DNA from: Bacteroidota bacterium
Lineage (GTDB): Bacteria > Bacteroidota > Bacteroidia > Flavobacteriales > Weeksellaceae
Assembly (NCBI GenBank): GCA_023458535.1
Contig: JAEWYW010000005.1
Coordinates: forward strand, 1-45,322
Length of the DNA stretch: 45,322 nucleotides
Reading direction: 5' to 3'
Both the position numbers and the translations under genes were made by a program. Positions 16,793-25,636 of this stretch are shown here, one piece after another. The notes beneath the pieces were generated by a model. That model had not been told where the DNA came from, ran no database searches, and saw nothing but the letters and a program-made list of their open reading frames with translations. The stretch's first letter is position 1, and every line of letters starts with the position of its first letter.

Positions 16793-17935
16793 TTAGAGTC
16801 TTTGTTTTAAAATAGGAACGATAGAATCTTTCCATTCGTAAAAATTTCCTGCTAATATATGTTCGCGTGCCACCCTTACCAAATCCAAATAGAACGCCAA
16901 GTTGTGAACAGACGCAATTTGTTTAGCAAGATATTCTTTGGAAACGAACAAATGTCGCACGTAAGCTTTTGTATATTCCGAATCCACATAACTGGTACCC
17001 GTCTCATCCAAAGGTGAAAAATCTTTCTTCCATTTTTCATTCTTAAGATTCATGACGCCTCTCCAGGTAAACAGCATTGCGTTTCTTGCGTTTCTTGTGG
17101 GCATTACACAATCCATCATATCCACTCCCAGGCCGATAGATTCTAAAATATTCCAAGGAGTACCCACACCCATTAGATAACGTGGCTTATCTTTAGGCAG
17201 AATATCGGTTACCTCATCGGTAATTCTGTACATTTCTTCTTCGGGTTCACCAACGGATAAACCACCAATGGCATTTCCTTCAGCACCTGCTTCTGCAATT
17301 ACTTCAGCAGAAATTTTTCTTAAATCAGAGTATGTAGACCCCTGTACAATTGGGAATAATCTCTGCTGATGTCCGTACAGCTCTTTATTTTGCTCAGTCC
17401 AGTCGATACATCTTTTTAACCAACGGTGTGTAAGTTCCATGGATAGTTTCGCCTGATTGTAATCACATGGATACGGTGTACATTCATCAAAAGCCATGAA
17501 AATATCGGCTCCAATTTGTCTTTGAATTTCCATTGATTTTTCTGGAGAGATAAAATGATAACCTCCATCGATATGCGATTTAAACTTCACTCCCTCTTCA
17601 GTCATTTTTCTAGTATCTGAAAGCGAAAACACTTGGTAACCACCAGAATCTGTAAGTATCGGTTGATTCCAGTTCATGAATTTATGGAGTCCGCCAGCGT
17701 CTTGCATGACATCCATTGTAGGACGCAGGTACAAATGATAGGTATTTCCCAATATAATTTGCGCCTTAATATCTTCCTTTAACTCTCTCTGATGAACCGT
17801 TTTAACACTGGCTACCGTACCAACAGGCATGAAAATAGGTGTTTGAATATCACCGTGATCTGTATGAAGAACACCTGCTCTGGCTTTACCTTCGGATGTT
17901 TTATTTATTTCAAAAAATTTCTGCTTCATAATCAT
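16793..17935 (-). CDS. tgt: tRNA-guanine transglycosylase with zinc cysteines replaced
   Basis: Tgt exchanges guanine-34 of Tyr, His, Asn and Asp tRNAs for the queuosine precursor preQ1. The 380-residue protein keeps the catalytic parts: Asp96 in TDSGGYQVFSLS, GGLSVGEP (224-231), and nucleophile Asp275 in MMDCVMPTRNARN. The C-terminal zinc site normally reads C-x-C-x2-C plus a distant His. Here the corresponding positions are Gly313, Ser315 and Asp318, in PLDETGTSYVD, while His344 in SVHNLAFYL remains. The fold must therefore be held without zinc at that place, which may be a lineage feature. ATG codons at residues 1 and 3 are both possible starts. It starts 2 bases after the DUF4296 stop. 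Confidence 0.94.
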   Translation of the reverse strand: MIMKQKFFEINKTSEGKARAGVLHTDHGDIQTPIFMPVGTVASVKTVHQRELKEDIKAQIILGNTYHLYLRPTMDVMQDAGGLHKFMNWNQPILTDSGGYQVFSLSDTRKMTEEGVKFKSHIDGGYHFISPEKSMEIQRQIGADIFMAFDECTPYPCDYNQAKLSMELTHRWLKRCIDWTEQNKELYGHQQRLFPIVQGSTYSDLRKISAEVIAEAGAEGNAIGGLSVGEPEEEMYRITDEVTDILPKDKPRYLMGVGTPWNILESIGLGVDMMDCVMPTRNARNAMLFTWRGVMNLKNEKWKKDFSPLDETGTSYVDSEYTKAYVRHLFVSKEYLAKQIASVHNLAFYLDLVRVAREHILAGNFYEWKDSIVPILKQRL

Positions 17936-17937
17936 TT

Positions 17938-18330
17938 CTATCGCACCAAATTCTTTTCAAGTTTTGGTAAATTTTCTAATTCTTTTTGCTCTCCTTTTAG
18001 CTTATCTTGAATATACTTTTCAGCTTTAGGATCTCTTTTTAAAACGATTTCTTTGGCATCATCAACAATATCCTTTAATGATTTATTCACCAAATAATAT
18101 TTGTAACTGCCTACAAAATCGTCTGCGCTCACTTTATGTTGCTGAAGAACGTATAATGTTCCACTCTCTAAATTTTTATTCGGAAATGCAAAAATAGCTT
18201 GTTCATTAAGGGCTATATCGGCTAATATTTCGGACATATCGCTTTTACTGATAAGATTCTTTGGCTTATCCACAGAGCTGTTACAAGAAACGATACTTAA
18301 GAAGATGAACAATAAATAAATCTTTTTCAT
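17938..18330 (-). CDS. DUF4296 lipoprotein
   Basis: The 130-residue protein has a lipoprotein signal (MKKIYLLFIFLSIVSC, lipid-attachment Cys16). A compact helical domain follows with the DUF4296 hallmark MSEILADIALNEQAI and a charged C-terminus. The function of the family is unknown, and members occur only in Bacteroidetes. It overlaps the glycosyltransferase stop by four bases (ATGA) and lies just before tgt, so the three are translationally coupled. Confidence 0.85.
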   Translation of the reverse strand: MKKIYLLFIFLSIVSCNSSVDKPKNLISKSDMSEILADIALNEQAIFAFPNKNLESGTLYVLQQHKVSADDFVGSYKYYLVNKSLKDIVDDAKEIVLKRDPKAEKYIQDKLKGEQKELENLPKLEKNLVR

Positions 18331-19040
18331 AATCTGTTAATTAAAGATTTCCATTTTAAATTGAGCACACCAAAAACCGCTTCATGTATGATGCCACCAT
18401 TCATTTTACTTTCTCCTAAAACACGGTTGGTGAAAATAATGGGTACTTCTACAATTTTTAAACCTTTTTTGTATGCCCGGAATTTCATCTCGATTTGGAA
18501 CCCATAGCCTTTCAGTTTTACTTTATCTAAACCGATCTGCTCAAGCGTTTTCCTTGAAAAACAAACAAAACCCGCTGTAGTATCATGAATAGGAATTCCC
18601 AAAACAAATCTCACATATTTGGATGCAAAGTAGGATAACAAAACTCTTCCCATCGGCCAGTTGACAACGTTTACCCCTTTGGAATATCTGGAGCCTATTG
18701 CCATATCTGCATTTAGACAGGCTTGATAAAGTTTGGGCAAATCGTTGGGATTGTGAGAAAAATCGGCATCCATTTCGAAAATATAATCATAGCCATGTTC
18801 TAAGGCCCACTTAAAACCATGAATGTATGCTTTACCCAGTCCATCTTTTACCTTCCTTACCGAAAGATGCAAATTGGGATACTGTTGCTGCAATTCTCTT
18901 ACAATATCTGCAGTTCCATCTGGCGAAGAATCGTCCACCACCAACACATGAAAATCTTCTTCCAAAACAAAAACAGCAGAAATTATCTGTATGATATTTT
19001 CTTTCTCGTTATAGGTTGGAATAATGACTAGCTTTTTCAT
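18327..19040 (-). CDS. family 2 glycosyltransferase, dolichol-phosphate-mannose-synthase-like
   Basis: This enzyme would transfer a sugar from a nucleotide donor to a polyprenyl phosphate. From the ATG at 19040 it has 237 residues: VIIPTYNEKENI (5-16), VVDDSSPDGTADI (34-46) and the metal-binding D91-A-D93 in FEMDADFSHNP, followed by IGSRYSKG and GYGFQIEM. It lacks C-terminal membrane helices and so resembles the soluble DPM1 type. A longer frame starting from a TTG at 19052 is rejected because that TTG is part of the -7 box TATCTTTG (19050-19057). The gene leads the operon GT-DUF4296-tgt-lptF/G-like. Confidence 0.9.
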   Translation of the reverse strand: MKKLVIIPTYNEKENIIQIISAVFVLEEDFHVLVVDDSSPDGTADIVRELQQQYPNLHLSVRKVKDGLGKAYIHGFKWALEHGYDYIFEMDADFSHNPNDLPKLYQACLNADMAIGSRYSKGVNVVNWPMGRVLLSYFASKYVRFVLGIPIHDTTAGFVCFSRKTLEQIGLDKVKLKGYGFQIEMKFRAYKKGLKIVEVPIIFTNRVLGESKMNGGIIHEAVFGVLNLKWKSLINRL

Positions 19041-19049
19041 TTCAATGTG

Positions 19050-19057
19050 CAAAGATA
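19050..19057 (-). promoter_or_regulatory. putative -7 box (TATCTTTG) of the glycosyltransferase-tgt operon
   Basis: The box lies nine bases before the chosen ATG, leaving almost no untranslated leader. It decides the start codon of the gene. Confidence 0.5.
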
Positions 19058-19094
19058 GTTTATTTAAGCTTTTTATTTTATATAAAATAATCTC

Positions 19095-19102
19095 TACTTT
19101 TG
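19095..19102 (+). promoter_or_regulatory. putative -7 box (TACTTTTG) of DUF4271-hemD
   Basis: An exact TAnnTTTG match lies 42 bases before the ATG at 19145. It argues against starting translation at the TTG (19100) inside the box. Confidence 0.5.
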
Positions 19103-19144
19103 CAAAAAAGAAACCACTTGTTTTTGAAACAAAATTTAGGAAAT

Positions 19145-19786
19145 ATGGTAAGAATTCCCGAGGAAAACACTTGGGTAATTTTTATTCTGTTGGCTTGTAT
19201 TTTTGCATTAATCTTTATGATGAATACCATACAGCGGGACGCAACTCTTAAAGATTTTCTTTTGCAAAAATATTACGATTCAGCCAATAACTTTATCAGT
19301 TGGTTAATCATTTCAATGGTTACTGCTACATGTCTTGCTACGTTATTTTCGCAATTTAATCCTACCACACCTGAAATTTTGGCAAAATTATCCGTTTTTG
19401 GGATTCAGCTCAATAAATTCGGTTTTACATTTCTCGCCATACTTTTGTTTTATTTTTTGAAGTCAGGGTTGAGCTTTCTGTTGTATCAGAGTACGGGAAA
19501 TTCTAAGAAATGGCCCCTTTTGTATTTCACGGCTTCAAAGTTTTATTTCCTGCTCTGTTTTGTACTGATAATCGCCAATATTATCAATTATTATTTTCCC
19601 ATTGAAAGAAGTATAGCGTTTAATTATTATCTGTATACTTTGTCTTTTATTTTCATTTTTAAAATATTGTTTTACTTTTTTCACACCAACAATATTTTGC
19701 CAGAAAAATGGTATTATAAAATTTTGTATATTTGCACGCTTCAAATAGCGCCATTATTAATCATATGGAGGTTATTATTTTTCTAA
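19145..19786 (+). CDS. DUF4271 membrane protein
   Basis: From the ATG at 19145 the protein has 213 residues and about six membrane helices (first WVIFILLACIFALIFM). The spacing and the recurring LQKYYDSANNF and SFLLYQSTG blocks fit DUF4271, a Bacteroidetes-specific family of unknown function. The family is typically encoded directly before hemD, as here with an 8-base gap. A frame extended to a TTG at 19100 is possible but that codon lies within a promoter box. A role in heme supply is suggested only by the linkage. Confidence 0.82.
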   Translation: MVRIPEENTWVIFILLACIFALIFMMNTIQRDATLKDFLLQKYYDSANNFISWLIISMVTATCLATLFSQFNPTTPEILAKLSVFGIQLNKFGFTFLAILLFYFLKSGLSFLLYQSTGNSKKWPLLYFTASKFYFLLCFVLIIANIINYYFPIERSIAFNYYLYTLSFIFIFKILFYFFHTNNILPEKWYYKILYICTLQIAPLLIIWRLLFF

Positions 19787-19794
19787 TAAAATAA

Positions 19795-20538
19795 GTGATG
19801 AAAATTAAGTCTATTTTAGTGTCTCAACCGGCACCCAGCGAGTCTTCACCCTATTTGGACATAGCAAAAAAAGAAAAAATAAAAATTGATTTCCGACCGT
19901 TTATCCATGTAGAAGGAGTTGACAATAAGGAACTGAGAACTCAAAAAATTGATCTTACCCAGTTTACAGGAATTATTTTTACAAGTAAAAATGCAATCGA
20001 CCATTATTTCAGGTTGGCAGAAGAAATGCGCTATCACGTTCCAGACACCATGCGTTATATTTGCCAGTCGGAAGCGGTTGCCAACTACCTTCAAAAACAC
20101 ATTGTTTACAGAAAAAGGAAAATTAGCTTTGGAGAGAAAAATTTCTCTGACCTGATGCCCATCTTCAAAAAATATCCAACAGAAAAATATCTTTTACCAT
20201 CATCAGACGTTTTAAGTCCGGATATTTCTAAAACTTTAGACGCTGCAGGTGTGGAATGGACAAGAGCGATCATGTACAGAACAGTTTGCAGTGATTTAAG
20301 CGATATTAAAATCAATGAATACGACATGTTGGTATTCTTCAGTCCACAGGGAATTAAATCTCTAGGTTTGAATTTTAAAGATTTTAAACAAGACGATACT
20401 AAAATTGCTGTTTTCGGAACCACGACCCTAAATGCTGCAGAAGAAGCAGGTTTAAGAGTTGATGTAATGGCTCCTTCAAAAGAGACACCATCCATGACAA
20501 TGGCTATAGAGAAGTACATTAGAAACTTGAATAAGTAA
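19795..20538 (+). CDS. hemD: uroporphyrinogen-III synthase
   Basis: HemD cyclises hydroxymethylbilane to uroporphyrinogen III in heme synthesis. The family is poorly conserved, but the 247-residue protein shows its landmarks: KSILVSQPAP at the start, GIIFTSKNAIDHYF (about 60-73), YLLPSSDVLSPDISKTL, YDMLVFFSPQGIKSL and IAVFGTTTLNAAEEAGLRVDVMAPSKETPSMTMAI near the C-terminus (written here as the block at about 201-236). It follows the DUF4271 gene in one unit and ends at a hairpin. Two tandem ATGs at the start are both possible. Confidence 0.88.
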   Translation: MMKIKSILVSQPAPSESSPYLDIAKKEKIKIDFRPFIHVEGVDNKELRTQKIDLTQFTGIIFTSKNAIDHYFRLAEEMRYHVPDTMRYICQSEAVANYLQKHIVYRKRKISFGEKNFSDLMPIFKKYPTEKYLLPSSDVLSPDISKTLDAAGVEWTRAIMYRTVCSDLSDIKINEYDMLVFFSPQGIKSLGLNFKDFKQDDTKIAVFGTTTLNAAEEAGLRVDVMAPSKETPSMTMAIEKYIRNLNK

Positions 20539-20559
20539 ACTTTTCTTATAAAATACCTC

Positions 20560-20597
20560 AGCCGTCTTTTCTCACAGAGTAAAGATGGCTTTTTTTT
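20560..20597 (+). terminator. terminator after hemD
   Basis: A 10-bp stem with one G-T pair (20560-20569 with 20581-20590) is followed by eight Ts. Confidence 0.82.
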
Positions 20598-20600
20598 AAA

Positions 20601-20608
20601 TACATTTG
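20601..20608 (+). promoter_or_regulatory. putative -7 box (TACATTTG) of the oligopeptidase gene
   Basis: The box lies four bases before the ATG and directly after the hemD terminator's T run. It would give a leaderless or nearly leaderless transcript. Confidence 0.45.
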
Positions 20609-20612
20609 AACT

Positions 20613-22661
20613 ATGAAAGCACCCGTTGCAGATAAAATAGATAAAACACTAGAAATCCACGGACACAAAAGGAGCGATCCTTATTTTTGGCTGAATGAAA
20701 GGGAGAACCCTAAAGTGAAGCAGTATCTTGAAGATGAAAATGCTTATGCAGATGAAATGATGAAGGATACCGAGTATTTACAAGAAATCCTTTTTGAAGA
20801 AATGAAAGCCCGTTATAAAAAGGACGATGAATCTTTACCTTACTTTTTCAATGAATATTGGTACATCATCCGTTATGAAGAAGGGAAAGAATATCCCATA
20901 TTTTGCAGAAAATTTCAATCTTTAGATAATCCTGAAGAAATTATTTTAGATGTAAATATTCTGGCTGAAGACCTTGAGTTTTTTGAAGTGGCAAGTTTAT
21001 CCATCAGCCCAGACAACAAAATTGCTGCCTATTCTACCGATGCAATAGGTCGAAGAATCTATACTTTGCTTTTTAAAAATGTCGAAACAGGTGAAAACCT
21101 ACCAGACATGATTACCAATACCACAGGAAAAGCCGTTTGGGCAGGTGACAACAAGCATGTTTTCTACATCCGAAAAGATGAGAGTTTGCGAGCATACAAG
21201 GTTTTCAGACATCAGTTAGGTACTGATGAAAGTGAAGATGTTCTTATTTTTCATGAGGAAGATGAAACTTTTGACGTGAATGTTTTCAAAACAAAATCTT
21301 TAGAATATATCTTTTTAGCGAGTTCCAGCACAATTTCGGATGAACACAGATTTATTCCCGCTAATGATATTAATGCAGAATGGAAAATCATACAACCAAG
21401 ACTAGACGATTTGGAATATTCTGTGGAGCATTACAAAGACGAATTTTACATTATCACCAATGCCGACGATGCTACGAATTTTAAAATTGTAAAAACAAAA
21501 ATTAAAAACTGTGGTATGGAGCATTGGCAAGATGTTATTCCACACAGAGAAAACGTATTGTTGGAAGGCTTTGAGATTTTCAAAAACTATTTTGTGATTG
21601 AAGAAAGAGAGCAAGGGCTGCTGCAGATTAAAATAATGGATTTACTGAATAACACTGAGCATTATTTACCCTTTTCAGACCCAACTTACACAGCCTATAT
21701 CGGTACAAACTTAGAATTTGATACTGACATTTTGAGGTATGGTTATACATCGCTTACGCAACCCAGCTCGACATTCGAGTACAACATGAAAACAAAAACC
21801 ACTAAACTATTAAAAGAACAGGAGGTTTTAGGTGGAAAATTTTTCAAAGAAAATTACCGTTCAGAAAGAATATGGGCACCATCCCGAGATGGAAAAAGCA
21901 AAGTTCCCATTTCGTTGGTTTATCATAAAGATACTGTTCTTTCAGCCGACACGCCACTACTTCTTTATGGTTATGGTAGTTACGGCCATACAGTAGATGC
22001 GAGTTTCTCAAGCCTACGCCTTTCTTTATTAGACAGAGGATTTGTTTCGGCTATTGCACACATTAGAGGTGGTGAATATTTAGGTAGAGAATGGTATGAA
22101 GAAGGCAAAATGCTTGAGAAGAAAAATACTTTTTACGATTTTATAGATGCCGCAAAATATTTAATTCAAAAAAATTACACCTCTTCGAAGCATCTATATG
22201 CAATGGGAGGAAGTGCTGGTGGGCTATTAGTAGGTGCTGTGATGAATATGGAGCCTGAACTCTTTAATGGCGTTGTAGCACAGGTACCTTTTGTAGATGT
22301 TGTTACCACGATGTTGGATGAAACCATCCCTTTAACTACTGGAGAGTACGATGAGTGGGGAAATCCTAATGATAAGGAATATTATGATTATATGCTTTCT
22401 TATTCTCCTTATGACAATATCGAAACAAAAAAATATCCCAACGCGCTTATTACTACAGGTTTTCATGACTCTCAAGTGCAGTATTGGGAGCCAGCGAAAT
22501 GGACTGCAAAGCTAAGAGATTTAAAAACCGACAATAACTTATTAATTTTTAAGACGGATATGACCTCCGGGCACGGCGGCACCAGTGGCCGTTTCGAATC
22601 TTTGAAAGAGGATGCATTGGAATATGCCTTTTTATTTAAATTAGAAAATATCACAAAATGA
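20613..22661 (+). CDS. ptrB: S9 family prolyl oligopeptidase (oligopeptidase B type)
   Basis: This enzyme cleaves short peptides, after basic residues in the oligopeptidase B branch. The 682-residue protein has an N-terminal beta-propeller (about 75-400) and a C-terminal alpha/beta hydrolase. The hydrolase has YGYGSYGHTVDASFSS, AHIRGGEYLGREWYEEGK and the triad Ser534 (GGSAGG), Asp619 (FHDSQVQYWEP) and His654 (SGHGGTSGR). The acidic stretch VDVVTTMLDETIPLTTGEYDEWG matches the oligopeptidase B pattern. There is no signal peptide, so it acts in the cytosol. The next gene overlaps its end by four bases. Confidence 0.92.
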   Translation: MKAPVADKIDKTLEIHGHKRSDPYFWLNERENPKVKQYLEDENAYADEMMKDTEYLQEILFEEMKARYKKDDESLPYFFNEYWYIIRYEEGKEYPIFCRKFQSLDNPEEIILDVNILAEDLEFFEVASLSISPDNKIAAYSTDAIGRRIYTLLFKNVETGENLPDMITNTTGKAVWAGDNKHVFYIRKDESLRAYKVFRHQLGTDESEDVLIFHEEDETFDVNVFKTKSLEYIFLASSSTISDEHRFIPANDINAEWKIIQPRLDDLEYSVEHYKDEFYIITNADDATNFKIVKTKIKNCGMEHWQDVIPHRENVLLEGFEIFKNYFVIEEREQGLLQIKIMDLLNNTEHYLPFSDPTYTAYIGTNLEFDTDILRYGYTSLTQPSSTFEYNMKTKTTKLLKEQEVLGGKFFKENYRSERIWAPSRDGKSKVPISLVYHKDTVLSADTPLLLYGYGSYGHTVDASFSSLRLSLLDRGFVSAIAHIRGGEYLGREWYEEGKMLEKKNTFYDFIDAAKYLIQKNYTSSKHLYAMGGSAGGLLVGAVMNMEPELFNGVVAQVPFVDVVTTMLDETIPLTTGEYDEWGNPNDKEYYDYMLSYSPYDNIETKKYPNALITTGFHDSQVQYWEPAKWTAKLRDLKTDNNLLIFKTDMTSGHGGTSGRFESLKEDALEYAFLFKLENITK

Positions 22662-22996
22662 CAGAAGCAGAGCTTTGGAAAAAGGTAGAACTTTTTTTTG
22701 AGGAAAATTTCGATACTGAGAAAAATCCGAGCATAGAAACCATTCTATTTTTAATAGGCGTTCAGGAGCTTGGAAGCGGCGCCCAAAAGTACACCAAAGA
22801 TGATAAACTCAATTTGTTGCATATCGCAGTGTGTAGATTATTAGAGCCTTTTGGATATTATAAATTCACACATTATGAAGATGGGTGGCCTCAGTTTGAA
22901 AAATTGGAGGATCTTCCTGAACTTAAACCTAATGAACAAACCTTACTCATGAAGAAAGCTGTTATACAGTATTTCCATGATGAAGATTTATTTTAA
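22658..22996 (+). CDS. small conserved protein of unknown function, coupled to ptrB
   Basis: I do not recognise a characterised family. The 112-residue soluble, acidic protein begins MTEAELWKKVELFFEE and has a helical N-terminal half (PSIETILFLIGVQELG) and a central KLNLLHIAVCRLLEPFGYY segment. It has no signal peptide or membrane helix. The ATGA overlap with ptrB implies translational coupling and a perfect hairpin follows, so the two genes form a closed unit. It could be a small partner of the peptidase or an unrelated passenger. Confidence 0.75.
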   Translation: MTEAELWKKVELFFEENFDTEKNPSIETILFLIGVQELGSGAQKYTKDDKLNLLHIAVCRLLEPFGYYKFTHYEDGWPQFEKLEDLPELKPNEQTLLMKKAVIQYFHDEDLF

Positions 22997-22999
22997 CAC

Positions 23000-23035
23000 A
23001 TTGCGGCCAGAAATTCTTTCTGGCCGCAATATTTT
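23000..23035 (+). terminator. terminator after the ptrB unit
   Basis: A perfect 14-bp stem (23000-23013 with 23017-23030; arm ATTGCGGCCAGAAA) with a TTC loop is followed by ATTTTT. The rest of the gap to 23293 is AT-rich and shows no gene. Confidence 0.8.
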
Positions 23036-23293
23036 TATGACGTTCTGTCATTTCTCAAAGATAATTTTAAGTTCAATTCAACAACTTCTCGTCAAATACA
23101 ATATTGAAATTTTCTGGAAAAAACATTACGAAATACGGATTGAATACTTGTCAGGAAGCTTTCAACGATCCGATTTATTAAAAAAATGTTAAATCTTTAT
23201 GTTTTAAGAAAAAAAATACAATTTTATGGCTTATGTTTTGTTATTATATTCTTAAAAGAATTAATTTTAACAATTAAATTATTGTTTTAGAAA

Positions 23294-24841
23294 ATGAATA
23301 ACAAATTCATTCCGATTATTTCTGTATTTATGACAATTTCATTAATTGTTTTTGTCACCTTACAGTTTTATTGGTTAAAAGGTTACTATGGTGCTTTGGA
23401 GCAGGATTTTTCCAATAAGGTATATTCGGCATTAGAAAATACCAACAAGAGCATTAATGACATTGAGGTGAATAAAATCTTAAACGTAGATAATAAAGGT
23501 TTTAAAAAAAGTATTCTAGAAAACAGCAAAAATCCAACTCTTACAACCATTCAAAGTACTGAGGATTCAGCCACACGAAGACAAATAATTTATTCCAAAA
23601 ATATTATTGAAAGACAGCAGCTTCCTCTATCACAAAGTGGAGATTCGCTGAAACTTACCAAAATTTATAGTGACGAAGCCGCATACAAGGTAAAATTAGA
23701 TACTACACAACGTGAAATTTTAACTTCTGATCTTAATAATAAAATTGAGAGCGGTGATTACACCATGACAGGATATGCGAAAATAGTAGGCCGCACGCTT
23801 CCTATTACAAAACGTGTAGAACCAAAAATTCTGGATTCGGTGCTTTCAAAACAACTAAAATTAAATGGTGTCCGAGCCGCCTTTGGTTATCGTGTTTTTG
23901 ATAAAGACAATAAACCTACAAGCATTGAAGACAAAACATTTAAAGAGTCCAAGGACAATAATCTTTACAGCTATCCTTTGTTTACCGACGGTGAAGATCA
24001 CACGCTCTACACGCTTTCTGTGGTGTTTCCGAAGAAGGAATATTCTTTAGCCATGAACAACTGGCCTATGTTGTTGGGAACATTTCTATCATTACTTACC
24101 ATTTTAGGTATTTATATCATCTCCATTAATTATATGATGAAACAAAAGAAAATTGCGGAAATAAAGACAGATTTCATTAATAACATGTCTCATGAGTTCA
24201 AAACACCGTTGGCAACCATTTCTGTGGCTACAGACTCTTTAGCGAATGATAAAATTGCCACCAATCCTGATAAAGTAAAATACTATTCCAACCTCATCAA
24301 ACAAGAGAATTTGCGGATGAAAAAGCAGGTGGAAAACGTCCTCAACATGTCGAAATTGGAGAGAAACGAGGTGAAATTATTTCTAAAAGAAACAAACGTA
24401 AGAGAATTGATAAAGGAAATCACAGAATCTTTTGGTTTAATCGTCGCACAACGAAATGGAACGCTTAGTCATGAATTTACGGCCAGTAAATACACCTTTA
24501 AGATTGATGAATTTCACATCTCCAATACTTTGGTGAACCTGCTGGATAATGCCAATAAATATTCTCCTGAAGAGCCTCACATCAATATAAAAACGAGAAA
24601 TGAAGGCAATTGGTATGTCATTGAAATTTCAGATAAAGGAATGGGTATGGAGGTAGAAAACACCAATAGAATTTTTGAAAAATTCTTTAGGGAAGAAACA
24701 GGAAATATTCACAACGTGAAAGGTCAGGGATTAGGTTTATCATACGTGAAAAAAATTATTGAACTCCATAAAGGACAAATTCTTGTGGAATCGAAAAAAG
24801 GGATAGGAAGTACCTTCACTATAAAACTTCCAATGGTTTAA
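23294..24841 (+). CDS. membrane sensor histidine kinase
   Basis: The 515-residue kinase has a membrane helix at about 7-27, a periplasmic sensor domain (about 30-250) and a second helix at about 256-280. The DHp domain carries phospho-acceptor His300 in NNMSHEFKTPL. The HATPase domain has the N box LVNLLDNANKYS, the G1 box DKGMGM and the G2 box GQGLGLSYVKKI, ending GSTFTIKLP. The periplasmic domain matches nothing I can name. Size and layout resemble the Bacteroidetes RprX-type kinases. The response regulator follows after 30 bases. Confidence 0.92.
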   Translation: MNNKFIPIISVFMTISLIVFVTLQFYWLKGYYGALEQDFSNKVYSALENTNKSINDIEVNKILNVDNKGFKKSILENSKNPTLTTIQSTEDSATRRQIIYSKNIIERQQLPLSQSGDSLKLTKIYSDEAAYKVKLDTTQREILTSDLNNKIESGDYTMTGYAKIVGRTLPITKRVEPKILDSVLSKQLKLNGVRAAFGYRVFDKDNKPTSIEDKTFKESKDNNLYSYPLFTDGEDHTLYTLSVVFPKKEYSLAMNNWPMLLGTFLSLLTILGIYIISINYMMKQKKIAEIKTDFINNMSHEFKTPLATISVATDSLANDKIATNPDKVKYYSNLIKQENLRMKKQVENVLNMSKLERNEVKLFLKETNVRELIKEITESFGLIVAQRNGTLSHEFTASKYTFKIDEFHISNTLVNLLDNANKYSPEEPHINIKTRNEGNWYVIEISDKGMGMEVENTNRIFEKFFREETGNIHNVKGQGLGLSYVKKIIELHKGQILVESKKGIGSTFTIKLPMV

Positions 24842-24871
24842 AATTATAAAAACAATAAAAAATATAAAATA

Positions 24872-25558
24872 ATGAGCAACAGAATCTTACTTGTAGAAGA
24901 CGATCAGAGTTTTGGAGCGGTATTAAAAGACTACCTCACCATCAATAACTTTGAAGTTACCCTTGCTACAGACGGGGAACAAGGTCTTAAAGAATTTACA
25001 GAGAACGATTTTGACATCTGTATTTTCGATGTAATGATGCCTAAAAAAGACGGATTCTCACTGGCAGAAGACGTTAAAAAAATGGATAAAAATACACCGA
25101 TCATCTTTTTAACGGCAAGAAACATGCGCGAAGATATCCTCAAAGGCTACCAATTGGGTGCTGATGATTATATCACCAAACCTTTTGATACTGAACTTCT
25201 TCTGTATAAAATAAAGGCTATTTTGCAGCGAAGTTCAACCTTAGAAAATGAAGAGCAGGAGCAATTTAAAATCAGTAATATTTATTTTGATTCCATGCTT
25301 AGACAGTTGAAGGTTGGTGATAATGAATATAAACTTTCACCGAAAGAAAACGAACTTCTAAAACTTCTTTGCCTGCACAGAAACGATTTTATGCCTAGAG
25401 ATTTGGCGCTAAGGAAAATTTGGAAAAAAGAGAATTATTTTACTGCCCGAAGTATGGATGTTTATATAGCGAAACTTCGTAAACTTCTTAAAGATGACGA
25501 CGGTCTAGAGATTATCAATGTACATGGCGAAGGCTTCCGTTTATTGGTGAAAAACTAG
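24872..25558 (+). CDS. OmpR-family response regulator
   Basis: The 228-residue regulator has a receiver domain (1-120) with acidic pocket VEDDQ, phospho-acceptor Asp53 in FDVMMPKKDGF and the switch lysine in ITKPFDTE. A winged-helix DNA-binding domain (about 130-226) ends ARSMDVYIAKLRKLL and INVHGEGFRLLV. It pairs with the kinase upstream and resembles Bacteroidetes RprY. Its targets are unknown. The metal-related genes begin just beyond its terminator, so control of them is possible but not shown. Confidence 0.93.
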   Translation: MSNRILLVEDDQSFGAVLKDYLTINNFEVTLATDGEQGLKEFTENDFDICIFDVMMPKKDGFSLAEDVKKMDKNTPIIFLTARNMREDILKGYQLGADDYITKPFDTELLLYKIKAILQRSSTLENEEQEQFKISNIYFDSMLRQLKVGDNEYKLSPKENELLKLLCLHRNDFMPRDLALRKIWKKENYFTARSMDVYIAKLRKLLKDDDGLEIINVHGEGFRLLVKN

Positions 25559-25582
25559 GCTTTTAAGCATTATACTTGTCGA

Positions 25583-25617
25583 AATAGCAGAACATTTAAA
25601 AATGTTTTGCTATTTTT
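25583..25617 (+). terminator. terminator after the two-component pair
   Basis: A 14-bp stem with one G-T pair (25583-25596 with 25601-25614) has a TAAA loop and a T tail. The tail is also the -7 box TATTTTTG of the next gene. Confidence 0.78.
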
Positions 25618-25618
25618 G
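25611..25618 (+). promoter_or_regulatory. putative -7 box (TATTTTTG) of the HGEP lipoprotein gene
   Basis: The box lies 18 bases before the ATG at 25637 and overlaps the descending arm and T tail of the preceding terminator. Confidence 0.45.
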
Positions 25619-25636
25619 TTGGATAACGAAAAGAGT

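Noticed and set aside
22977..23192. 71-codon frame after the small ptrB-linked gene
   Set aside because: It overlaps that gene's end and reads through the terminator hairpin, with no recognisable protein features.
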